This document shows, piece after piece, positions 18,231-25,374 of a stretch of DNA of 64,000 nucleotides; the first letter of the stretch is position 1, and every line of letters starts with the position of its first letter. This DNA comes from Pseudomonas viridiflava (GTDB lineage Bacteria > Pseudomonadota > Gammaproteobacteria > Pseudomonadales > Pseudomonadaceae). The position numbers and the translations under genes were made by a program. The stretch covers positions 372,001-436,000 of the forward strand of contig NZ_UUON01000024.1 of NCBI RefSeq assembly GCF_900590885.1. The letters run 5' to 3'. The notes below the pieces were generated by a model, which saw only the letters and a program-made list of their open reading frames with translations, searched no databases and was not told the DNA's origin.

Positions 18231-18749
18231 ATGTACCTCAATCAAAAGTCCCGCCGCTGCATCTTGCTGGCCGGCGCGCTGGCCATCAGCGGTTGCACCT
18301 CGCTTTTGCAGGGCAAGCAATATGTCGTCCCCGGCCCCGATGAACCCTCGGCAACGGTCCGCCTCCCGGCTGGATATGGCGGCAGACTGGATGCCATGAC
18401 GTTCAGCGACGATGGATGTTATGCGGGTTACACCGTGCTGCCCTCCAACGGCGACTACATTGAATCTCGGGTCGGCGTGAATAAAGCGCTGATCCTGACC
18501 TATTGGCAATTCGCAGGCAGCAACGCGTGCAAGATACCGTTCTCCTTCACGCCGCAGAACGGCGCCACCTATACCTTGATCCAAGGCTCTTGGAGCAAAC
18601 CCAAGGAAGGCATTCTTCCGATCTTCAACCACAACGAACAGTTCTGCGGTGTGGGCGTGATCAAGAAAGTCGGCGACCAGGAGAGCATCGAACCCATTCA
18701 ACCGCTGCGAATCAAGACCGGGTTTGCGTGTTTGAGGTTTGTTAAATAG
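18231..18749 (+). CDS. Putative lipoprotein
   Basis: The start at 18231 follows GGAGACAAGG. The 172-residue product has a type II signal peptide: basic N terminus, hydrophobic LLAGALA and a lipobox ISGC with the modified cysteine near residue 22. The mature part has several cysteines (DDGCYAGYT, NACKIPF, FCGVGV, FACLRF) suggesting disulfide bonds in the periplasm. No known domain is recognised. An upstream in-frame ATG at 18195 would bury the signal peptide. Confidence 0.75.
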   Translation: MYLNQKSRRCILLAGALAISGCTSLLQGKQYVVPGPDEPSATVRLPAGYGGRLDAMTFSDDGCYAGYTVLPSNGDYIESRVGVNKALILTYWQFAGSNACKIPFSFTPQNGATYTLIQGSWSKPKEGILPIFNHNEQFCGVGVIKKVGDQESIEPIQPLRIKTGFACLRFVK

Positions 18750-18879
18750 AGAGGGCGCACGGCGCTGGCCGCGAGTGGATGGCGCCATTTAATGCTGTCT
18801 TTCATCCCTCGTTAAGGCGCTGCATGGCCGATGGAATTGAAAAACTCAATATGGATAGCCTCATTCTGGAGGAATGCGC

Positions 18880-19290
18880 ATGTTGACTGGCTTGAATCAT
18901 TTGACGCTGGCGGTTGTGAACCTCCCTCGCAGTATCGAGTTTTATGTCGCCCTGCCCGGCTTCAAATTGGCTGCCCGCTGGGACACGGGGGCTTATCTTT
19001 CCCTCGGCGATCTTTGGTGGTGTCTGTCTCTGGACGAGCGCCGCGCGGCGCAAAAACAGCCTGATTACACCCACTATGCGTTTTCGGTGAACCAGGACGA
19101 TTTTGAACAAGTGACTGCCTGTTTACGGCGCCGTAACGTGATCGAGTGGAAAGCCAATTCGAGCGAAGGTGACTCGTTTTATTTCTCGGACCCAGATGGC
19201 CACCGCCTGGAACTGCACGCAGGCAGCCTGGCTTCACGGCTTGAACAATGCCGACGCCAGCCCTATGCCGGCATGGAGTTCTTTGACTGA
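18880..19290 (+). CDS. fosA: Fosfomycin resistance glutathione transferase FosA
   Basis: The 136-residue vicinal-oxygen-chelate protein closely follows chromosomal FosA of P. aeruginosa: [12 protein letters not shown] with the His7 metal ligand, DYTHYAF with the second His, RLELH with the Glu ligand, and the SEGDSFYF potassium loop. It is a Mn- and K-dependent enzyme adding glutathione to the epoxide of fosfomycin. A GGAGGA Shine-Dalgarno lies 6 bases before the ATG at 18880 and touches the ATG at 18874, so the later start is preferred. Intrinsic fosA is common in pseudomonads and is not a sign of transfer. Confidence 0.93.
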   Translation: MLTGLNHLTLAVVNLPRSIEFYVALPGFKLAARWDTGAYLSLGDLWWCLSLDERRAAQKQPDYTHYAFSVNQDDFEQVTACLRRRNVIEWKANSSEGDSFYFSDPDGHRLELHAGSLASRLEQCRRQPYAGMEFFD

Positions 19291-19448
19291 GGGCATTCGC
19301 CTGGCTCAACCCCTCCATTGAAGCTCTTCTGTGCCGCGGCCATCCGTCGCATCCCCCCGCCACACCCTCCAGCGCCCACCCCAGCCGCCGATACCCTGAC
19401 TATCGACACGCCTCCCCGCGTGCCCCCCTCTGATTGAGCTTGCACCCT

Positions 19449-21470
19449 ATGAACCCACTCTCCCTCCTCAAAAAAGCCCGGCCCGCTGGCCAGGGCACTG
19501 CCACGCTCACCTGCACCGCCAACGAGCTGGACGCGGGCCTGACCGGCCTGCGCATCACCCCTACCCTGATCACCGGTTTCATCTCGCCCCACCTCGACAT
19601 CGACGCCATCGCCGCCAAGCTCAAGCGCCGCTTTCCCCAGTCCACCATCAGCCTCTGCACCACCTCCGGCGAGCTGTGCAACGCGCCCAACGCCCTGTAT
19701 TGCGCCACGGGCGAGCGCTGGGATCGGATCGTGTTGCAGCTGTTCGACGACAGCGTGATCGCCAGCGCCGAGGTGGTGATGGTGCCGCTGGAGTGTGAGG
19801 ACATTCGCAGTGGCGGCAAACGCCTGGGGATGCAGGAGCGGATCGCCAAGTTGGTGAGCAATATCAAGCGGGTGCAGGTGCACACCTCCATTGATCACCG
19901 CGATACCTTGGCGTACGTGGTGTTCGACGGGTTGTCGGCGTCGGAGTCGTTTTTCATGGAGGCGCTGTATGAGTCCGGGCGGTTTCCGTGTTTGTTTGTA
20001 GGCGGGTCGGCCGGGGGCAAGTCGGATTTCCAGAAGACCTTGATTCATGACGGCCAGCGCAGCTATCAGAACCATGCGCAAATTGTGTTCTTGAAAACCG
20101 CGGCGCAGGTGCGGTTCGGGGTGTTCAAAAGCCAGAACTTCAAGCCGGCGGATTTGACCTTCAGCGTGCTGACCGCCTCGGTGGAAGACCGCACGATTGA
20201 CCAGGTGATCGACAGCGCCGGCAATATCAAGAGCATGGTCCAGGCGCTGTGTGATGCCTTCAATTGCACGCCCCAGGCCTTGGAGGCGAAGCTCGCCGAT
20301 TACTCGTTTGCCATTCGGGTGGGCAGTGAGTTGTTTGTGCGTTCCATCGCGCGTATCGACTATGAGCAACAGATTGTGCAGTTGTTTTGCGACGTGGCGC
20401 CCGGCGAGGAGCTGGTGATGGTGCGGCGCACGCCGTTGCGTGAGGCCACGCGCCTGGACTACCAGCAGTTCTTGCGGGGCAAGGGCGGCCAGCCGGTGGC
20501 GGGCATTCTGAACGACTGCATTTTGCGGCGGCTGAACAACGGCGCCGAGCTGGGCAGCATGGCCGGCACGTTTGGCGACGTGCCGCTGGCAGGCTTTTCG
20601 ACCTTCGGGGAGATTCTGGGCTTGAACCTCAACCAGACACTCACGGCGATTTTCTTTTTTCGGGTGGCCAAGGGCGCGAGTTTCAGCGACGAATACGTGG
20701 ACAATTTCATCGCCCACTACGGCGAGTTCAAGGCGTTTTTCCTACGGCGCCAGGTAAAGAAACTGGCGGGGTTGAACCACGTGGTGGTCAAGCAAATTGC
20801 CGCGTTCAAAAACAACGACTTCAGCACCACCCTCAATACCCGCGGGCTGGACCGCAACATCCTGCCGGTGTTCGAGGGCCTGGCAGACCTGGGCCAGGTG
20901 CTGGCGCAGGCCGAGCATCAACAGGAAGCAATCGCGGCGCAACTCAAGCACTACTCCGGCGAGTTGCATGCCTCGATGGATGACCTGGTGGGCACCATCG
21001 ACCGGCAGAACAGCGTGTCTGCCCAGGCCGGGGCCACGGTGGAAGGGCTGTCGAGCCAGGCCGGCGACGCGGTGGAGGGCGCGCGCACGCTGGCCGGTTC
21101 GAGTTTGCGTATCCAGTCGATTGTGCAAGTGATCCAGCAAATCGCCGGGCAAACCAACCTGCTGGCACTCAACGCCGCCATTGAAGCAGCGCGAGCCGGC
21201 GACCTGGGCCGGGGCTTCGCGGTGGTGGCGGATGAGGTGCGCAAACTGGCCGAGATCACCCGCAAGAACGCCGCAGAAATCGGTGTGGATATCGACCTGC
21301 TCTCCAGCGAAATTCAGCGCGTGGCGCAGCAGATCGAGGACCAGTCCACCGGCGTCGGCGCGCTGCGCGAAATGCTCGATGCACTGGAGGCCTCCAGCCG
21401 TGAGACCGAGGGCACGGCGCAGCGCACCAAGACGATTGCCGACACCTTGACCGGGCTGACCCACGCGTAG
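19449..21470 (+). CDS. Soluble FIST-domain methyl-accepting chemotaxis-type protein
   Basis: The product is about 673 residues. The N-terminal part (roughly 20-400) is FIST_N plus FIST_C, a ligand-sensing module ([29 protein letters not shown]). A helical linker leads to an MCP signalling hairpin near 560-605 with the conserved [20 protein letters not shown] tip and [13 protein letters not shown]. No transmembrane segment is visible, so it is a cytoplasmic receptor that would work with CheA/CheW. FIST domains are thought to bind small ligands such as amino acids. The ATG at 19449 lacks a clear Shine-Dalgarno. Confidence 0.9.
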   Translation: MNPLSLLKKARPAGQGTATLTCTANELDAGLTGLRITPTLITGFISPHLDIDAIAAKLKRRFPQSTISLCTTSGELCNAPNALYCATGERWDRIVLQLFDDSVIASAEVVMVPLECEDIRSGGKRLGMQERIAKLVSNIKRVQVHTSIDHRDTLAYVVFDGLSASESFFMEALYESGRFPCLFVGGSAGGKSDFQKTLIHDGQRSYQNHAQIVFLKTAAQVRFGVFKSQNFKPADLTFSVLTASVEDRTIDQVIDSAGNIKSMVQALCDAFNCTPQALEAKLADYSFAIRVGSELFVRSIARIDYEQQIVQLFCDVAPGEELVMVRRTPLREATRLDYQQFLRGKGGQPVAGILNDCILRRLNNGAELGSMAGTFGDVPLAGFSTFGEILGLNLNQTLTAIFFFRVAKGASFSDEYVDNFIAHYGEFKAFFLRRQVKKLAGLNHVVVKQIAAFKNNDFSTTLNTRGLDRNILPVFEGLADLGQVLAQAEHQQEAIAAQLKHYSGELHASMDDLVGTIDRQNSVSAQAGATVEGLSSQAGDAVEGARTLAGSSLRIQSIVQVIQQIAGQTNLLALNAAIEAARAGDLGRGFAVVADEVRKLAEITRKNAAEIGVDIDLLSSEIQRVAQQIEDQSTGVGALREMLDALEASSRETEGTAQRTKTIADTLTGLTHA

Positions 21471-21518
21471 GCAACACGGCGAACGGCGCCCAACCCTTGC
21501 GTTGGCGCGCCGTCAGCC

Positions 21519-22025
21519 TCAAGCCCGCTTCGGCAGCTTCCAGTTCGGCCGAATGAAGTGGCAGGTATACCCATTCGGAATCCGCTCCAGGTAATCCTGA
21601 TGCTCCGGCTCCGCCTCCCAAAACTCACGGGCCGGCTCAATCTCCGTCACCACCCTGCCCGGCCACAACTTGGACGCATCCACATCCGCTGCCGTGTCTT
21701 CGGCAACGTCGCGCTGCTGCTCGCTCAAGTAATAAATCGCCGAACGATAACTCGGCCCCAAATCATTGCCCTGCCGATTCGGCGTACTCGGGTCATGGAT
21801 CTGGAAAAAGAATTCAAGAATCTGCCGGTAGGTAATCACCGCAGGGTCAAACACGATCTCAATCGCTTCGGCATGGTTGCCATGGTTGCGATACGTGGCA
21901 TTCGGCACATCGCCGCCGGTGTAGCCGACGCGCGTGCCCAGCACGCCGGGGTAGCGCCGCAACAGGTCTTGCATGCCCCAGAAGCAGCCGCCGGCGAGGA
22001 TCGCGGTTTCGGTTTGGTTGGTCAT
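21519..22025 (-). CDS. msrA: Peptide-methionine (S)-S-oxide reductase
   Basis: The 168-residue protein carries the MsrA active site GGCFWGMQD at residues 12-20 (catalytic Cys14), [21 protein letters not shown] near 33-53 and YYLSEQQ near 98. It repairs oxidised methionine in proteins using thioredoxin. The usual C-terminal resolving cysteines of longer MsrA proteins are not evident; only one other Cys (YTCHF) occurs near the C terminus. A paralogue of different length is common in pseudomonads. Confidence 0.94.
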   Translation of the reverse strand: MTNQTETAILAGGCFWGMQDLLRRYPGVLGTRVGYTGGDVPNATYRNHGNHAEAIEIVFDPAVITYRQILEFFFQIHDPSTPNRQGNDLGPSYRSAIYYLSEQQRDVAEDTAADVDASKLWPGRVVTEIEPAREFWEAEPEHQDYLERIPNGYTCHFIRPNWKLPKRA

Positions 22026-22180
22026 GGTGTGTGTTTCCGCGCAATGGGTACAGGGTAGTTATGGGGCCCTGTTGGCCAATACCAAGTTGCCGCGAGAAAA
22101 AATCGGGCGTGGCCATCACCCCCATGAGTAAAATGCCACCCGCGCTCGACCAGGACACCATCACCCAGGAGGGGTAACGC

Positions 22181-22678
22181 TTGAACCCGCTTAACACCCA
22201 CGCTGATATCACCCGACTGACGCTCAAGCAGCAACTTGCCGTTGACCCTTACAAGGCCTTGGGGCTGCTGGAAACCCTGCTCACCTTCATTGTGGTGATG
22301 AGCGTCGTGCTGTTTGTTGGGTACGCCCTTGGCATCACCGATACCTTCAAGACCAATCTGCTGTGCAGCGGCACCCTGGGTGCGTCCATCGGCATGGCCT
22401 TCAGCATGTACCGTGAAGCTGCGCTGGCCGAGTGGCGCGTGGCCGGTCACCTCAGCCCTGAGGCATTGCGCAGCGCAATGGCTGCGGTGAAGTACGCCGA
22501 GGCACAGCCTGGCGTGTACTACCCGAAAAAACGCATGTTCACCCCGTTTCACCGCTGCGACTCGGAGCGGATCACGCTGACGACAGTGAATGACGGCGTG
22601 CTGTTTAAAGGGCCGCATAACAAGCTCAAAGCACTGGCGGCGTTGCAGCTTACCGAGGCTGCGCACACACCAGGGTGA
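22181..22678 (+). CDS. Hypothetical inner-membrane protein, TTG start
   Basis: The 165-residue protein starts at TTG 22181; a strong AGGAGGGG Shine-Dalgarno eight bases upstream decides this start. Two hydrophobic helices occur around residues 28-51 and 58-76, followed by a cytoplasmic-looking tail with a YYPKKRMFTPFH segment. No recognised domain. It is divergent from msrA. Confidence 0.65.
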   Translation: MNPLNTHADITRLTLKQQLAVDPYKALGLLETLLTFIVVMSVVLFVGYALGITDTFKTNLLCSGTLGASIGMAFSMYREAALAEWRVAGHLSPEALRSAMAAVKYAEAQPGVYYPKKRMFTPFHRCDSERITLTTVNDGVLFKGPHNKLKALAALQLTEAAHTPG

Positions 22679-22894
22679 TTGGCTTACAGGGGCCGGGGAC
22701 ATGTCCTACAGCCGGCTTCAGCGCCTTGCCCAGTTGCCTACAGTTGCGTCAGAATCCGCCGGCTTGTGCGCTTGAGTGGGGGTCTCTAAGGTTGTTCGGT
22801 CGCTGACAGTTCAGTGATCGGGTTTAGTAGCCTGAGGGTCAATTACATTTAGTGCATAAGCTTCATCTATCAGACGTTCTTGTCTGTGCCTGAT

Positions 22895-22974
22895 GGTGGC
22901 TGTGCGTAGGGCGCCTTCGGGTGCGCCGGCTTTGTGTAATTCCCCGGTCTACTAACCTGCGTACAGCTGCCACC
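22895..22974 (+). ncRNA. Candidate C4-like antisense RNA in the leader of the DUF6124 gene
   Basis: GGTGGC (22895-22900) pairs with GCCACC (22969-22974), continued by TGTGCGTAGG (22901-22910) with CCTGCGTACA (22956-22965) across a 3-base bulge. Inside is a GGCGC...GCGCC hairpin with a TTCG-containing loop, then an open region with TGTAATTCCC and CTACTA. This resembles the phage-derived C4 antisense RNA class. TGTAATTCCC is perfectly complementary to GGGAATTACA at 23012-23021, which covers the Shine-Dalgarno of the next gene. The structure is seen in the sequence; the C4 name is from memory and unverified. Confidence 0.6.
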
Positions 22975-23023
22975 CATTTTGTGTAGTAGCGAAAAGGTGT
23001 CGGCCCTATTCGGGAATTACATC

Positions 23024-23356
23024 ATGTTCAAAGTCACGCCAAACCCTCCAAACGAACCAGACCTGAAACTCACCCAGGCCGCGCATCGCGCAATCGATCA
23101 CTACCTCAACCCAGAAACCTCCCCACCGCTGCCACCACCGGCCCTGTTCAGCGTTGCCGCTGATGCCAGTAACGAAACCTTGATCACCAACAGCTATGAA
23201 ACCTTTTCCTCGGTAACCGCGCTGCTGCTCGACCTGTCGGAGGATCTGACGGGGAAACAGCGGGATGTGGTGTTGGCGATACATCAGCTGAGTGAGTTGG
23301 GGGTTTTGTTGATGGATAGGTTGATGGAGCGGGAGGGGGGTTTGGCTGGGGGTTGA
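23024..23356 (+). CDS. DUF6124 family small protein
   Basis: The 110-residue product starts MFKVTPNPP and includes KLTQAAHRAIDHYLNP, SYETFSSVTALLLDLSEDL and QRDVVLAIHQLSELG, the pattern of the Pseudomonas-restricted DUF6124 family. Function is unknown; it is small, helical and cytoplasmic. The Shine-Dalgarno region lies in the segment complementary to the upstream structured RNA, so its translation is probably under antisense control. A longer frame from 22979 would run through that leader and is not favoured. Confidence 0.8.
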   Translation: MFKVTPNPPNEPDLKLTQAAHRAIDHYLNPETSPPLPPPALFSVAADASNETLITNSYETFSSVTALLLDLSEDLTGKQRDVVLAIHQLSELGVLLMDRLMEREGGLAGG

Positions 23357-23561
23357 GCTTCGGTGCTTTCGACCGATAGATCACCGATTTGCCGCGATAG
23401 TTTTACGGCGAATCGGTGATTTTTTAGTCCACCGCTGTCATTCGGCTTGAGTGGATTAATAACCCAGACTCTGTGGTTGCGAACCACCTAGATGCTATGA
23501 GCCCACGTAAATAGGCAGATCCTACTTGTCAGAAACAGCCGACGGTGAATGGCAGCTTTCG

Positions 23562-25223
23562 GCCCAGAGTGTGTAAAAACGCCTTCGCGAACTCTTGCTA
23601 TGATTTCTGAGGATTTCATCGCAGGGATCGCCCATGAAGCGCTTTATCCAAGGTGAACATCGAGGCCAAGGCACCTTACTTCCCGAGAGCCTCGACGACT
23701 ACGTCAGCGATACCAATCCGGTGCGGGTAGTCGACGTCTTCGTCGACGAACTCGACCTGGTCAATCTGGGTTTTGAAGGTGCCATTCCAGCTGATACTGG
23801 CCGGCCGGCTTACCACCCCGCGATCCTGCTGAAGATCTACATCTACGGCTATCTCAACCGCATCCAGTCGAGCCGACGTTTGGAGCGAGAAGCCCAGCGC
23901 AACGTCGAACTGATGTGGTTGACCGGGCGTTTGATGCCGGACTTCAAGACCATCGCCAACTTCCGAAAAGACAACAGCAAGGCCATCAGAGGCGTCTGTC
24001 GCCAGTTCGTTGTGCTATGTCAGCAATTGGGACTGTTCGGAGAACATCTGGTCGCCATTGATGGCAGTAAATTCAAAGCAGCCAACAACCGCGACCGCAA
24101 TTTCACCAGCGCCAAACTGAAGCGGCGCATGGAAGAAATTGAATCGAGTATCAACCGTTACCTAGCGGCACTCGATGCTGCCGATCGGCAAGAACCCATA
24201 GCTTCCGAGCCCAGTGCCGGGCGGCTGGAAGAGAAAATCGCCAAGCTCAAAACTCAAATGAAGGAGCTTCAAGCGATCGAAATCCAGCTCAATGAATCGC
24301 CGGATAAACAGGTCTCACTGACCGATCCAGACGCCCGTTCCATGATGACGCGCGGCACAGGAATCGTCGGCTACAACGTGCAGACAGCGGTCGATACTCA
24401 GCACCATTTGATCGTTGCACATGAGGTGACCAACGTCGGTTCCGACCGGGATCAACTCAGCTCAATGGCCAAGCAGGCCCGCGAGGCGATGGCGTCAGAT
24501 ACGTTGTCGATAGTGGCTGACCGAGGTTACTTCAAAAGCGAACAAATCCTGGCTTGTCACGATGCAGGTATCACCGCCTATGTGCCCAAGCCGATGACCT
24601 CTGGAGCCAAGGCAGACGGGCGTTTCAATAACGATGCCTTCATCTATGACGCGGCGAAAAACGAATACATTTGCCCGGCTGGAGAGGCGCTGATCTGGCG
24701 CTATACCAACGTTGAAAAAGGCCTGACGTTGCACCGTTACTGGAGTTCGAAATGCCGGGGCTGCGCATTGAAGCCGCAGTGCACACCGAGCACACAACGG
24801 CGGGTTCGACGCTGGGAGCATGAAGCCGTATTGGAGGAGATGCAGCTTCGGCTGAGCAAAGCACCGGAGATGATGCGAGTCCGAAAGCGGACGGTTGAGC
24901 ATCCCTTCGGGACGCTCAAACAATGGATGGGTGCGACGCACTTCCTGACGCGAAAGCTGGCCGGGGTGGGCGCGGAGATGAGTTTAAATGTGCTCGCCTA
25001 CAACATGAAACGAGTCATGAAAATCATCGGTGCTCACGGTTTGATGAAGGCGCTATCGGCATAAAAAGCTGATTTTGGCCCATCCCAGAGGCTGTAAAAA
25101 CAGCGTTGACGTGTTCCAGGTCGCGACTGATGCAATACGCAGTATTTGCCATGCGATCGTTCAGCCACGAACGTCAATGATCCAAGACGATGAGGCCTTG
25201 AGCGTTTTTACACACTCTGGGCC
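23562..25223. mobile_element. IS1182-family insertion sequence, complete
   Basis: Perfect 22-base inverted repeats bound the element: 23562-23583 (GGCCCAGAGTGTGTAAAAAC plus GC) and its complement at 25202-25223. The outer GGCC is itself a palindrome and may be the duplicated target, in which case the IS proper starts at CAGAGTG. The flanks rejoin into a copy of a dispersed intergenic repeat that has a single GGCC, which supports that reading. It contains one intact transposase gene. Confidence 0.9.
23634..25064 (+). CDS. IS1182-family transposase (DDE)
   Basis: The 476-residue protein shows the IS1182 layout: N-terminal DUF772 region (RPAYHPAILLKIYIYGYLNRI, near 57-77; TGRLMPDFKTIANFRKDN near 97), the first catalytic Asp in VAIDGSKFKAAN near 142, a coiled-coil insert around 165-225, the second Asp in IVADRGYF near 300, and a C-terminal CRGCALKPQC zinc-like motif followed by RTVEHPFGTLKQWMG with the catalytic Glu near 425. 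No frameshift or stop is seen, so it may be active. Confidence 0.95.
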   Translation: MKRFIQGEHRGQGTLLPESLDDYVSDTNPVRVVDVFVDELDLVNLGFEGAIPADTGRPAYHPAILLKIYIYGYLNRIQSSRRLEREAQRNVELMWLTGRLMPDFKTIANFRKDNSKAIRGVCRQFVVLCQQLGLFGEHLVAIDGSKFKAANNRDRNFTSAKLKRRMEEIESSINRYLAALDAADRQEPIASEPSAGRLEEKIAKLKTQMKELQAIEIQLNESPDKQVSLTDPDARSMMTRGTGIVGYNVQTAVDTQHHLIVAHEVTNVGSDRDQLSSMAKQAREAMASDTLSIVADRGYFKSEQILACHDAGITAYVPKPMTSGAKADGRFNNDAFIYDAAKNEYICPAGEALIWRYTNVEKGLTLHRYWSSKCRGCALKPQCTPSTQRRVRRWEHEAVLEEMQLRLSKAPEMMRVRKRTVEHPFGTLKQWMGATHFLTRKLAGVGAEMSLNVLAYNMKRVMKIIGAHGLMKALSA

Positions 25224-25374
25224 ATGAGCAGTCAGTCGGAAATGTCCAGGAAACCATGGGCGATTCATCACAATTTTGAACGTCATCAAGATCGCCTAAG
25301 CACTAGATATAAAGCCTTCAGCCCTACTAGAAATAGCAGGGCTATAGGTCTCACAAATTTCTCTTAGAAACTAA

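Noticed and set aside
22979..23023. An N-terminal extension of the DUF6124 protein from 22979
   Set aside because: It would be translated from the RNA target leader and lacks a Shine-Dalgarno; family members begin at MFKVTPNPP.
25319..25342. AGCCCTA...TAGCAGGGCT hairpin after the helicase gene as an intrinsic terminator
   Set aside because: The stem is imperfect and has no T-run on the minus strand, so it is too weak to call.
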